DNA of 64,000 nt. Origin: a halophilic archaeon (GTDB taxonomy: Archaea; Halobacteriota; Halobacteria; Halobacteriales; Haladaptataceae). The position numbers were made by a program, and so were the translations under genes. How positions within the stretch are numbered: the stretch's first letter is position 1; each line of letters starts with the position of its first letter. Location: NCBI GenBank assembly GCA_003298465.1, contig QNGA01000002.1:434001-498000 (forward strand). The letters are read 5' to 3'. The notes below the pieces were generated by a model. The model saw only the letters and a list, made by a program, of their open reading frames with translations. It was not told where the DNA came from and ran no database searches. Below are positions 17,834 through 26,669 of this stretch, in pieces.

Positions 17834-18514
17834 GTGCTCACGTTACGCCATGAGCTCACCACCGACCTGGAAGTCGTGGCCGAACCTATCTGGGACGCTA
17901 TCCTAGAGCACCCAATCGTCGAAGGGCTGGGGGATGGGACACTCGACGAAGAGCCGTTCAAGTACTGGGTGAGGCAGGATTACGTCTATCTGGTCGACTA
18001 CGCACGGGTGTTCGCCCACGGGGCGACGAAAGCTCCCGATCTCGACCGTATGGGCACGTTCGCCGAACTCCTCGATTCGACAATCAACACCGAGATGGAC
18101 CTGCATCGCGAGTACGCGGCCGAGTTCGGCATCTCGGAGGCCGAGTTGGAGCGAACCGAACCGTCACCAACTACGAGAGGGTACACCGACTTCCTCGTTC
18201 GCGTCGCATCGACGAGGACGTTCGGCGACATTGTAGCTGCGCTTCTGCCCTGTATGTGGGGCTTCAACGAGACCGGAAAGCGACTTGCAGACCGAGGGGT
18301 GCCCGAAGACGACCGATACGCCACGTGGATCGAGATGTACGCGGGCGAGGAGTTCACGGAACTGACAACGTGGTGTTTAGATCTGATGGACGACGTTGCT
18401 GCGGACGAAAGCGAGGCCGAACGCGAGCGCTTTCGAGACCTGTTTCGGGCGTCGGCACGCTACGAGTATCGCTTCTGGGACGCCGCCTGGCGACAGGAGG
18501 AGTGGTCGATATGA
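17834..18514 (+). CDS. tenA: TenA-family thiaminase II / aminopyrimidine aminohydrolase
   Basis: 226 aa, all-helical TenA fold. The catalytic nucleophile is C140 in LLPCMWGFNETGKRL. The Asp in YWVRQDYVYL and the C-terminal Glu in ARYEYRFWDAAW match the Asp and Glu that complete the active site. It salvages base-degraded thiamin by hydrolysing aminomethylpyrimidine. Starts at GTG 17834. Its TGA overlaps, as ATGA, the ATG of a broken downstream TenA-like gene. It lies divergent to a ThDP-dependent E1, a sensible metabolic neighbour. Confidence 0.88.
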   Translation: MLTLRHELTTDLEVVAEPIWDAILEHPIVEGLGDGTLDEEPFKYWVRQDYVYLVDYARVFAHGATKAPDLDRMGTFAELLDSTINTEMDLHREYAAEFGISEAELERTEPSPTTRGYTDFLVRVASTRTFGDIVAALLPCMWGFNETGKRLADRGVPEDDRYATWIEMYAGEEFTELTTWCLDLMDDVAADESEAERERFRDLFRASARYEYRFWDAAWRQEEWSI

Positions 18515-18800
18515 CCCAGAGTGAGAACGATGCGGGGGAGCGTCCCGGTCACCTTCGGGAGTATACTGAAACAAGCGAATCATCCCGTTTACTGACTGGC
18601 TCCGTGAGCGCGCGAAACCAGCCTGGACAGATGCGACGACGCATCGTTTCACACAGGAACTTAGCACCGGAGAACTCGACGACGAGGAATGGCCGGTGAC
18701 GTCGACTCTGAAGAAAGAACCGGTCTTACGTACAACTGCTAAACGCTCGTTAGTACGCCATGCTAACGTGTGTACGATGCGTCGTCTGAACGCGATGTAA
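18511..18800 (+). pseudogene. frameshifted, truncated second TenA-like gene
   Basis: An ATG at 18511 overlaps the tenA stop and opens a short acidic reading frame (MTQSENDAGERPGHLREYTE). About 60 nt on, one base out of phase, a different frame (18570-18800) encodes FTDWLRERAKPAWTDATTHR then FTQELSTGELDDEEW. That is the N-terminal helix pair of TenA/PqqC-like proteins, comparable to HPIVEGLGDGTLDEEPFKYW in the upstream gene. After that the similarity stops and the frame ends at 18800. The active-site region is missing. Read together, this is a tandem TenA paralogue that suffered a frameshift and a 3' deletion. Confidence 0.6.
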
Positions 18801-18836
18801 ACCAAGGCAGAGTTGTTCACCCATATAGGATAATAA

Positions 18837-18848
18837 TTTTTATATATT
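18837..18848 (+). promoter_or_regulatory. TATA box of the first DUF7504 gene
   Basis: TTTTTATATATT lies 22-33 nt before the ATG at 18870, the spacing expected for an archaeal TATA box serving a leaderless transcript. It stands out from the high-GC surroundings. Confidence 0.6.
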
Positions 18849-18869
18849 GTGGCCGAACCGTTCTAAGGG

Positions 18870-19580
18870 ATGGCACGGGGTGACGCTCGAGACGGGCAAT
18901 CGCAGGGGAATGAGCGACGGTTCTCCGAAGTGCTCTCGCGGCTAAAATCGACTGGCGCTGCTTTGCTCGTCGTTGGCGACCTCCCGCATCGCTTGCATGC
19001 ACGAGCATGCCGACAGATGCTCGGCAGTACAGCACACGCAACGCGTCGCCGTCTTTTTGTTTCGACGACAACCGGCCCGTCGACGGGCGCATTCGAACAC
19101 TCCACGTTGCCGGCCGACGAATCCAAGACCCAACTCATCCGCTACGAGACGACTCATCGAAGTACGGCAGCCAGCCGGCCTGCAGGCGATATCTCGCTCT
19201 CAACGACCGTGCTCGACGGCAGCCTCGGCGAACTCGGCATCGAGATCTCGCGAGCGATCGAACGCTTCAACAATACAGCTAACGGATTAGACGCGGCCGA
19301 ACTCCGACTGTGTTTCGACTCGCTCACACCCCTTCTCGACCGTGACCGGGAGATGCTCTTCCAGTTCCTTCACGTCCTGATTGGCCGTGTGAAGTCAGTC
19401 AACGGGATGAGTCATTTCCATCTGCCGCGCTCGCGAACCACCGAGGCCGTAGCCATGCTCGAGTCGTTGTTCGATGCGATTGTTGAACTCCGACTCCAGG
19501 ATGAGATGCTTCAGCAGCGCTGGCATTTCCCGGACGAGGATTGGACGACGCGGTGGTTGTCTCCCTCTGACCCTTCGTAG
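18870..19580 (+). CDS. DUF7504-type RecA-like protein (no P-loop)
   Basis: 236 aa. Recognisable DUF7504 core: a first beta strand GAALLVVGDLPHRLH, LGELGIEISRAIERF, a Walker-B-like strand LRLCFDSLTPLLD, then FQFLHVLIGRVKSVNG and SHFHLPRSRTTEAVAMLESL with the FDAIVEL ending. No GxxxxGK[ST] P-loop is present at the first strand, so ATP hydrolysis is doubtful. DUF7504 proteins are haloarchaeal KaiC/RecA relatives of unknown function. It lies 80 nt upstream of the CHAT protein on the same strand; a paralogue lies at 22189. The DUF assignment is from pattern recognition. Confidence 0.65.
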   Translation: MARGDARDGQSQGNERRFSEVLSRLKSTGAALLVVGDLPHRLHARACRQMLGSTAHATRRRLFVSTTTGPSTGAFEHSTLPADESKTQLIRYETTHRSTAASRPAGDISLSTTVLDGSLGELGIEISRAIERFNNTANGLDAAELRLCFDSLTPLLDRDREMLFQFLHVLIGRVKSVNGMSHFHLPRSRTTEAVAMLESLFDAIVELRLQDEMLQQRWHFPDEDWTTRWLSPSDPS

Positions 19581-19660
19581 TAACAGCCCCATTCATGAAA
19601 CATCTATTAGTTATTCATGCCGATACTTTTTTCTTGTAGCGTTGCCACTTCGACAGTACT

Positions 19661-21787
19661 GTGACTGAATTCGATGCGGACTCCGCATTCACGGACCGGG
19701 CGCAAGCCGGGTCTCTCGCGTTTGTTCCGCTCGAATCCCCCACCGGGCTCGAAATCATCGACCCCATCGAACGCCACCGCTTCTCCCTACATACGTCGAC
19801 TGACGGTCCGCCGTCACGAAGGGCATGTGACCCTGACCGGTTCCGTTTCCCCGTCGACACCGCAACCCAGATTCGAACGGCATCGATTACGCTACCGACC
19901 GCTGTTGGTGTCTACGCACACACCGCCATAGACGGCATGGTTGCGAGCGTTGAACCGTCCGGCCAGACAGCGCTTCCACGCGATACGTACCATCTAGAGA
20001 TCGCCGGCCCAGTAAAGACGTACCTCAAAACTGAGAGCGCTGTCACGATTAAATCCGACACCGAAACAACCGAGATTACGTTCGGCGACACGACCGACGT
20101 GCTCGTCGGCGCTCGGTCGCACCACGAACATCCAGCAGCCACGATCACGACGACGAGCGACCCGGAAGACATGATGGCCGCCATCTCGACGTTCGGATCG
20201 GCACTCAAAACCACCAGTCCCGAACGGTCGTACCCCACGCTCCGTGGTCATCCGCCAACAGTCGAACTCGGTGACCAGCTCTCGATACCAGACCACATCG
20301 GACGACCGAAGACTGGCGTCGAACTCGTCCTTCCACCGGAGTACCGATACCTGTACGTCGCAGCGTCACTCGCGTACTACCTCGGCGCCAACATCGTTTC
20401 GGGTAGCCGACCGCTCCTCCGGACGACGACCGGGTTCGAGTACCCATTGGGAGAAGGCCACGACTTCGACACCCACGTTGAACGCGTCCTCAAACACGTG
20501 TTCACGCTTGACTGCCTAACTCGGACGGAGGGCTATTATTCGGTGCCGCTCGCCGAATACGAGTCCGTCGAACAGCAGGTCGACATCGATTTCGCCCACC
20601 TCTACGACCAGCCGCTGACAGAACAGCTCCGCCACTACCTACAGATTCCGTTTGACGCGATTGAGCCGGTAGTGCCGACGTGGCAACTTACGAGCCATGT
20701 TACCCTCACTCCAGATAGCGTTGAGATGCTTCCATTCTTGGTGGACGATTTGGCGGTTGTCCAGGCTCCACAGGCCGACGACATTCCGCAATCGGCGGTA
20801 CAGACGGAAGCTGTAGAGGACTATTTCCGCACCGATGAGTTTACACGTAGTACGTCATCCCGGTCCTCGAAAAACGCCGCGTCGTACGTTCAATTAGATA
20901 CGACCGATTCCCTGTATCAGGCATGGGGTGGTGAAGACACCCCGGTCGGCGCAAATAAACTCCTCGCGACAGCCTTCGAGAATCGTCTCGACAGGGAGCC
21001 GACGATCGGAGACATCGACATTACTGTCGTCTGTAATGACGCTAATATGGCGGACGAACAGGACGCTATCGATACAATCTATGGGTCGCGAGACGGGCTG
21101 CCGTTCTCTGTCCAGACTCATCGTGATCTTTCAAAGCAAGAACTCGCGTCAGTGCTGTCGACAGAGACGGACTTCTTCCATTACATCGGTCACATCGACG
21201 AGAGTGGCTTCCTATGTACGGACGGTGTGTTGGACGTGGGGACACTCGACTCAGTGGCTCTCGATGCGTTCTTCCTGAACGCATGCCAGTCCTATTCGCA
21301 GGGCTGTCACCTGATTGAGGCTGGTGCGATCGGGGGAGTGGTCACGCTGAGCGACGTGGTCAACAGTGGTGCTGTCCGTATCGGACGGACGATGGCTCGT
21401 CTACTTAACAGCGGTTTTCCGTTAGAAGCCGCGCTGGAAATCGCACAGGAGGAAAGCATCATCGGTGGTCAGTACCTCGTCGTCGGTGACGGCAGTCTTC
21501 ACGTGACACAGTCAGCAGGCTCCGTTCCCAATGTGGTGACGATTGACTCAGTTGAGGACTCGATTATAATCAGTATGAGCACTTATCCAACTGATAGACA
21601 CGAGCTGGGCAGTGTCGTAATGCCTAAAATCGACTCTGTTGAGACCTATGCGCTCAGCTCGAGTATGATTGAAGATATAGACGCTACTATGAGCGAACTT
21701 AAAGCGTTTCTCGAACTGAATGAAGTACCAGTTCGGTTTAACGGCGAGCTTCGGTGGAGTAGCAACGTTGTAACTGAACTCAATTAA
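19661..21787 (+). CDS. CHAT-domain (caspase-like) protein
   Basis: 708 aa from GTG 19661. The N-terminal ~400 residues (beta-rich, containing GVELVLPPEYRYLYVAASLA) match nothing I can name. The C-terminal part, about 440-640, has the CHAT peptidase layout: DFFHYIGHIDESGFLC with His511, LDAFFLNACQSYSQG with Cys542, then IEAGAIGGVVTLSDVVNSGA and NSGFPLEAALEIAQE. These are the positions of the catalytic His and Cys in CHAT/caspase-like enzymes; activity is inference. No signal peptide or membrane segment. It lies between two DUF7504 genes and ends tail-to-tail, overlapping by 4 nt, with the DUF7503 miniprotein. A regulated protease in a stress or defence circuit is the working guess. Confidence 0.68.
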   Translation: MTEFDADSAFTDRAQAGSLAFVPLESPTGLEIIDPIERHRFSLHTSTDGPPSRRACDPDRFRFPVDTATQIRTASITLPTAVGVYAHTAIDGMVASVEPSGQTALPRDTYHLEIAGPVKTYLKTESAVTIKSDTETTEITFGDTTDVLVGARSHHEHPAATITTTSDPEDMMAAISTFGSALKTTSPERSYPTLRGHPPTVELGDQLSIPDHIGRPKTGVELVLPPEYRYLYVAASLAYYLGANIVSGSRPLLRTTTGFEYPLGEGHDFDTHVERVLKHVFTLDCLTRTEGYYSVPLAEYESVEQQVDIDFAHLYDQPLTEQLRHYLQIPFDAIEPVVPTWQLTSHVTLTPDSVEMLPFLVDDLAVVQAPQADDIPQSAVQTEAVEDYFRTDEFTRSTSSRSSKNAASYVQLDTTDSLYQAWGGEDTPVGANKLLATAFENRLDREPTIGDIDITVVCNDANMADEQDAIDTIYGSRDGLPFSVQTHRDLSKQELASVLSTETDFFHYIGHIDESGFLCTDGVLDVGTLDSVALDAFFLNACQSYSQGCHLIEAGAIGGVVTLSDVVNSGAVRIGRTMARLLNSGFPLEAALEIAQEESIIGGQYLVVGDGSLHVTQSAGSVPNVVTIDSVEDSIIISMSTYPTDRHELGSVVMPKIDSVETYALSSSMIEDIDATMSELKAFLELNEVPVRFNGELRWSSNVVTELN

Positions 21788-21915
21788 GGGCCTGAGTGCG
21801 CAATTACATTGCCGGCTGCGTTGCCGGCCTGCGCGAGCAGCAGACACATCGTGAAGATGACGCCCATTTTTCGTGGATTCGATGCAACGTAGTCGACGAC
21901 CGTTTTGTCGGACAT
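21784..21915 (-). CDS. DUF7503-type 43-aa membrane miniprotein
   Basis: A short gene: ATG at 21915, TAA at 21784. The peptide begins MSDKTVVDYVASNPRKMGVI, continues with one hydrophobic segment (IFTMCLLLAQAGNAAG) and ends IAHSGP. The pattern 'YxxxNPRxxGVxF...LLxQAGNAA...GP' is that of the tiny haloarchaeal DUF7503 membrane proteins commonly seen near DUF7504. It is convergent with the CHAT gene (4-nt overlap). Upstream on its own strand lies very AT-rich sequence with several TATA-like elements. Its function is unknown; a membrane partner or anchor for DUF7504 proteins is speculation. Confidence 0.6.
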   Translation of the reverse strand: MSDKTVVDYVASNPRKMGVIFTMCLLLAQAGNAAGNVIAHSGP

Positions 21916-22188
21916 GACGATTATATTTTCAGGGAATAATAATATAAAAATATCTTAATATATGTTTCATAAGTTCAGTGTGTTTTACTAGTAGTATAAT
22001 ATAATAAGCCCGATGCATCCGTGCCAAATTAAACGAACGGCTCTCCTAGCCCAAGAGAGGCCACTCCTTACGGGAAAACGAACATACGTAGCAAACTCGA
22101 AGTGAGCCACCACTGTGGTGCAGTTCCTTAGACAAAGGGTCTATTGGTCGATTAACTATAAGTTCGTGCAAACAAATACAACTATCAG
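21916..22188. promoter_or_regulatory. AT-rich divergent promoter block between DUF7503 and the second DUF7504 gene
   Basis: The first ~100 nt (21920-22010) are the most AT-rich stretch I noticed in the window, with repeated ATATAA-type words that can serve as TATA boxes in both directions. CTATAAGTT at 22156-22164 sits 25-33 nt before the ATG at 22189 and is the likely TATA box of the second DUF7504 gene. No coding frame recognised. Such composition suggests recently acquired or tightly regulated DNA. Confidence 0.45.
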
Positions 22189-22779
22189 ATGAATGCTCGT
22201 GCGCAGGGACGGGAGGGTGATAGCACGAACGTTCTCGTTCGTACGCCGGCGATAGCCACTGACGGCGACACCAACGTATTAGAGTTCCTCACGGCTACGC
22301 CCCCGGAGAAGACGAACGTCCTCATCATCTCGTACGTCCGGTCAGCTGATGAATGGACGCGATCATGGCTCGACCACGCCGGTGAGCATCCAGCCAACCT
22401 TGGCATTGTCCAGGTTGGTGAAACGATGCGATCGGTAGCGAGATCACAGGCGTCTTCGTCGACGGCACCGACACCGAACGTGCTTGCGACCGTGGGAAAT
22501 CCGAGTAATCTCACGGAACTCGGCATCACGATTAGCGAGTATCTCACCGATTGGGACGATAACCCATACGAGACGTCGATCTGCTTCGATTCGTTGACCG
22601 CTCTGCTCCAGTACACCGACAGCGTCCGGACCGCGTTCCGATTTCTGCACACGCTCGTCGGTCGCGTTCAGACTGCACACGCCCGTGCCTGCTACAAGAT
22701 TATTCCTCAGGCACACGACCAGCAAACGGTAGCAACACTTCGGGGCCTCTTCGATACGGTCATCGAATACGAGGAGTAG
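22189..22779 (+). CDS. second DUF7504-type RecA-like protein (no P-loop)
   Basis: 196 aa, paralogous to the product of 18870. Shared elements: TELGITISEYLTDW against GELGIEISRAI, TSICFDSLTALLQYTD against LRLCFDSLTPLLDR, and FRFLHTLVGRVQTAHARACY against FQFLHVLIGRVK. The family ending AHDQQTVATLRGLFDTVIEY is better preserved here. The first strand TNVLIISYVRSADEW has no Walker A Lys. It starts at ATG 22189 behind its own promoter. It presumably acts with the adjacent DUF7503 peptide and CHAT protein; that link is by neighbourhood only. Confidence 0.68.
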   Translation: MNARAQGREGDSTNVLVRTPAIATDGDTNVLEFLTATPPEKTNVLIISYVRSADEWTRSWLDHAGEHPANLGIVQVGETMRSVARSQASSSTAPTPNVLATVGNPSNLTELGITISEYLTDWDDNPYETSICFDSLTALLQYTDSVRTAFRFLHTLVGRVQTAHARACYKIIPQAHDQQTVATLRGLFDTVIEYEE

Positions 22780-23003
22780 ACTACCCACCCTGCTCGCTCA
22801 CGGTACGCCACTCACTTTGGTGGGAGGAGCATTCAGGTAGACTCCATTCTGTCTGGGGCAGGAACGACCAGAGAGTGTGCACGGCGTGATACTTATTCGT
22901 TCTGAATTCCTGAACCAGACGGTATATTGATAAAACGAACATATTGTTACTTTCAGTTTCTGCTAGAAAGTCATTTAATTACGCTACTGTTGTATCTTAT
23001 CGA

Positions 23004-25355
23004 ATGTGGGGCGACAAGACTGGAACGAAACGGCGTGACGTTCTGAAACTGCTCGGCAGCTCCGCTGCCGGAATTACGGCAGGGACGGGAACGGGAACAG
23101 CCACAAGTTGTAGTTCAACGGCGACCTCGACATCGCTCAGTTGCGGTACCTGGTACAGTGGCACGGTCAACAGCGTCACCGATGGCGATACAGCAGAGAT
23201 AACGGTCGACCAGGACGGGAAGTGCTACGAAGTCCGTTTTCTCGGTATCGACACCCCTGAAACGTCCGGGAACACCGAGTACGAGAAAACCCAAGAATGG
23301 GAGTTCATCGAAGACCCGAACCACCTCGAAACCTGGGGTAATAACGCATCGGACTGGGCCAAAAGCGAACTCGAAGGTGCGACCGTCGAAATTCAACTGG
23401 ACTGCGAAGCCGACAAGATGGACCCGTTCGACCGCCTCCTCGCCTTCGTCAAATACGACCAAGACGGCGACGGGACCAGAGAAACCGTCTACAACGAGTC
23501 CGCCGTCCAGAAAGGGTACGCGCGTACCTATGCCGCGAGTATGAGCGAAACGGACGAGTACGTCACTGCCGAAGCAACTGCGCGGGGTAACGGAACCAGA
23601 GTCTGGCAACAATCCGACGGGACGGCCTCCGAGGTGAAGGACGATGCCGTCGCCAAAACGTTCCACCCCCACACCTCCAGTATCAAACTCGGTGATGGCA
23701 GTCAACTCCCCGACTCGCGGGCACCGCTGTGGGCCGAGTCAGAAGCGGTCCAAGACAACACCACGTCGAGCACGGTCGACTACAGTAGCGGCGACATCCC
23801 CCTGGTCGGCGTCGATGACTCCACCAACATCGCGCTGTTCGGTGGCCTCTCTATCAATGAGGACCACGAGTCGGATACCGCCACATTGGAGCACTTCGTG
23901 TTCACCACGAACCTCATCGACGCTTTGACGTCCAGTTCCCGATCGGGGCACGTACTCATCGACGGGGGACATCACACGTTCGGCCCCACCCATGCACTCT
24001 CTTGTGAGGACGTCGCATACTATCAGCGATACCTGGAGGGCCAGGACCTCCAGTGTCACCCGATTCATACGTACGGTGACTCGACCGGGTTTGCGCTCGC
24101 TGATGCCAGAGCACTCATCGTCACCGGCGGGAACGACGCGTGGACAGCCTCCGAAGTCGATCACCTCACCACCTTCATCTCGAACGGTGGCGCCGTCATC
24201 CTGATGGGAAGCCATGCAGCGACCGCTACTCAACGCGAGAATCTCGATGCGCTCGCCAACGACCTCGGAACGGACCTCCGCCTCAACGATGACGACGTTC
24301 ACGACAGCACGAACAACGCCGGCAACGAGGACAAACTCACCACGACGAACTTCAACACGGCTGACTTCTCACTCTGGACCGCCTACTCCGGGCGTTCACC
24401 GGCCGTCGATAGCGTCACAGTGTCCGAAGTCGAAACGAGCGACGCGGACGCCGAATTCGACGTCGACTGGACCGTCTCCGATCCGAACGACGACCTCTCG
24501 TCGCTCGACCTCTCGTTGAGCGACGACACGGACGGCGAATCTGAGGACGCCGCAACTGTCTCGGTCAGTGGCGGGTCGGCCTCCGGCACCACTCGACTTA
24601 TCGCGCCGGGCGACGATGGAGCAGGCCACACCTACACCGTCGAAGCGACGGTCACCGACTCGGCCGGGAACACCGACACAGCGTCAGCAGCGACGACTGA
24701 ATCGGACGGCAGTGCGACGCTCACGTTCGATGTCATCCATCCTGACGGCGACAACTACAACGAGGAATACGTCGACATCACGAACGCAGGGACCAGTAGC
24801 GTCGATGTGTCGGGCTACACCGTCGAGGACTCGGCGGGCCACACATACACCTTCCCGAGCGGATTCTCCCTCGATGCAGGTGCGACCGTCCGACTCCACA
24901 GCGGTGACGGGACCGATTCGAGCACCGACCTGTACTGGAATAACGGCTGGACCTGGAACAACGGTGGAGACACGGCGTACCTGTTCGACGATAACGGGTC
25001 CGACGTTGCAAAGCGGTCCTACACCGGCGATGTCGACATCCGAGTCGGAACGATTCAGGCAGATGGCGATGGGACACTGAACGACGAATGGGTCGAATTC
25101 GAGAACCATGCCGACAGTGCCCCAGACATGGACGGGTTCCACGTCGAAGACGAGGCGGGCCACGAGTACTGGTTTACTGACGACTACACGATTACGGCGG
25201 ATGGGACGTGTCGACTGCACACTGGCGACGGAACCAGCGACGGCCAAGATGGGGACGTGTACTGGGGGTCAAGCACCATGATTTGGAACAACAGTGGAGA
25301 CACAGTCTCCCTCTACGACGAAGCCGGCGACCTCCACGATTCGAAGACCTACTGA
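23004..25355 (+). CDS. Tat-exported staphylococcal-nuclease / lamin-tail-domain protein
   Basis: 783 aa from ATG 23004. A twin-Arg signal (TKRRDVLKLLGSSAAG) is followed by an SNase (thermonuclease) domain, about 48-205. It has all catalytic positions of the family: D60/D62 (VTDGDTAEI), R78, and D83-T84-x-E86 in FLGIDTPE, plus R144 (DPFDRLLAF). Next comes a GATase-like/DUF4350-type domain (ARALIVTGGNDAW, GGAVILMGSHAA), a Ser/Thr/Asp-rich Ig-like segment, then two lamin-tail domains, about 570-675 and 678-783 (NEEYVDITNAG; NDEWVEFENHA). Predicted extracellular Ca-dependent nuclease with adhesion-like tails. It follows the CHAT/DUF7504 cluster on the same strand. Confidence 0.85.
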   Translation: MWGDKTGTKRRDVLKLLGSSAAGITAGTGTGTATSCSSTATSTSLSCGTWYSGTVNSVTDGDTAEITVDQDGKCYEVRFLGIDTPETSGNTEYEKTQEWEFIEDPNHLETWGNNASDWAKSELEGATVEIQLDCEADKMDPFDRLLAFVKYDQDGDGTRETVYNESAVQKGYARTYAASMSETDEYVTAEATARGNGTRVWQQSDGTASEVKDDAVAKTFHPHTSSIKLGDGSQLPDSRAPLWAESEAVQDNTTSSTVDYSSGDIPLVGVDDSTNIALFGGLSINEDHESDTATLEHFVFTTNLIDALTSSSRSGHVLIDGGHHTFGPTHALSCEDVAYYQRYLEGQDLQCHPIHTYGDSTGFALADARALIVTGGNDAWTASEVDHLTTFISNGGAVILMGSHAATATQRENLDALANDLGTDLRLNDDDVHDSTNNAGNEDKLTTTNFNTADFSLWTAYSGRSPAVDSVTVSEVETSDADAEFDVDWTVSDPNDDLSSLDLSLSDDTDGESEDAATVSVSGGSASGTTRLIAPGDDGAGHTYTVEATVTDSAGNTDTASAATTESDGSATLTFDVIHPDGDNYNEEYVDITNAGTSSVDVSGYTVEDSAGHTYTFPSGFSLDAGATVRLHSGDGTDSSTDLYWNNGWTWNNGGDTAYLFDDNGSDVAKRSYTGDVDIRVGTIQADGDGTLNDEWVEFENHADSAPDMDGFHVEDEAGHEYWFTDDYTITADGTCRLHTGDGTSDGQDGDVYWGSSTMIWNNSGDTVSLYDEAGDLHDSKTY

Positions 25356-25502
25356 CGAGGCCCGTCTGTCGGGTCCCTTCAGCGTCTCATTAAGTGGTCC
25401 AGCACAGCGTGTCAGTGCTGGTCGGGGATCACAGCAGAACGATCGACAGTACTAGTTCCAAACCACCCGTGAACTTATCCATTACCCTCGCTGAGCATAT
25501 GT

Positions 25503-26162
25503 ATGAGTGTCGTTGGCGACTTCAGCATCCCTGCCGATGCATTCGCGTTAGAAGCAGCTCTGTCGACGGCCCCTGCGATGACAGTCGAGGCAGACCGTTT
25601 GGCGTCGCATAGCCCGAAGGAGGTGTTTCCGTTTCTCTGGGCGACAGGTGGTGATTTCGACCGCTTCTCGTACGCGCTAAACGCCGACTCGACGGTCACC
25701 GCAGCCAACATCGTGGAGGAGACAGACAACGAAGCGCTGTACCGGCTCGAATGGAGCGAGGCCTTTTGCGACCTCGTTCACGATATGATCGACCATCACG
25801 CGGCGATCGTGCAGGCGTCGGCACATGGCGACCAGTGGAATCTTCGAATACGGTTTGCCGAGGAGGAGATGGTGTCGTCTTTCCAGAGCCACTTCCAAGA
25901 AACAGGGCACACGTTCGAGGTCAATCACCTCTCTTACCCATCTGCCCCCCGGCAACGCGAGTTCGGCTTGACAGAAGCACAGTACGAGGCGCTCGTTACA
26001 GCCGTCCAAGCAGGATACTTTACCATCCCGCGAACCGCCTCCGTAGACGATATCGGTGAGACGTTGGGTATCTCGGCCAACGCTGTTTCACAGCGGATTC
26101 GGCGCGGGTGTGAAACGCTAATCCAGTCTGCGTTGACGCTTCCCGACACCGACACGGAGTAG
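25503..26162 (+). CDS. bacterio-opsin activator-type HTH regulator
   Basis: 219 aa: an N-terminal bat-type sensory module (about 1-145; LEWSEAFCDLVHDMIDHHAA, LRIRFAEEEMVSSF) and a C-terminal HTH_10 domain (about 157-212; FGLTEAQYEALVTAVQAGYF then DIGETLGISANAVSQRIRRG). Such proteins are DNA-binding regulators. The short linkerless form lacks PAS/GAF domains. The frame is complete with a good ATG. It lies downstream of the secreted nuclease and upstream of a DUF7344 gene, so it may govern the island. No operator was recognised. Confidence 0.82.
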   Translation: MSVVGDFSIPADAFALEAALSTAPAMTVEADRLASHSPKEVFPFLWATGGDFDRFSYALNADSTVTAANIVEETDNEALYRLEWSEAFCDLVHDMIDHHAAIVQASAHGDQWNLRIRFAEEEMVSSFQSHFQETGHTFEVNHLSYPSAPRQREFGLTEAQYEALVTAVQAGYFTIPRTASVDDIGETLGISANAVSQRIRRGCETLIQSALTLPDTDTE

Positions 26163-26269
26163 TCCCGATAGAGCCGTCGGGTACTTTAACAGCGTTATGA
26201 GTGAAACCGTTGGCTGATTCACACTCAGGCCTTCTACGTTACCGATGACAACAAAGAGGTGGTCAACAG

Positions 26270-26623
26270 ATGAGTGAACTCGATTCTACACCGCTGGGCA
26301 GCGTCGACAGGACCCCTGACGACCTCTTCGATATCTTGTCGAACCAACACCGCCGGTACGTCCTGTCGTACCTCCGCGACGCAGACGACGATGTGTCGGA
26401 GCTGGCCGAACTCGCGGATTGGGTGACGACGCAGGAACCCGGCTACACGGGTGACCAACGTGAGGCCGTGGCGATTGGGTTACACCACACTCATCTCCCG
26501 AAATTAGCTGACTACGGACCCTTTGACTACGATGCTCGGCGCACGACAATCCGCTACCACGGCGGGCCAGAACTCGACCGGATGGTTGCTCTCATAGATG
26601 AACCGGAGGGCGACCACACGTAA
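26270..26623 (+). CDS. DUF7344 winged-helix protein
   Basis: 117 aa. DDLFDILSNQHRRYVLSYLR, then VSELAELADWVTTQE, IGLHHTHLPKLADYGPFDYD and the closing TTIRYHGGPELDRM give the DUF7344 winged-helix layout, a haloarchaeal ArsR-like HTH of unknown targets. One domain, no metal-binding Cys. ATG 26270 is 107 nt after the bat-type regulator. Convergent with the beta-helix gene. Confidence 0.82.
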   Translation: MSELDSTPLGSVDRTPDDLFDILSNQHRRYVLSYLRDADDDVSELAELADWVTTQEPGYTGDQREAVAIGLHHTHLPKLADYGPFDYDARRTTIRYHGGPELDRMVALIDEPEGDHT

Positions 26624-26669
26624 CTGCTATCTGGACCGAAGAGACTGCCAACTGTGGGGAGAGACGGTA

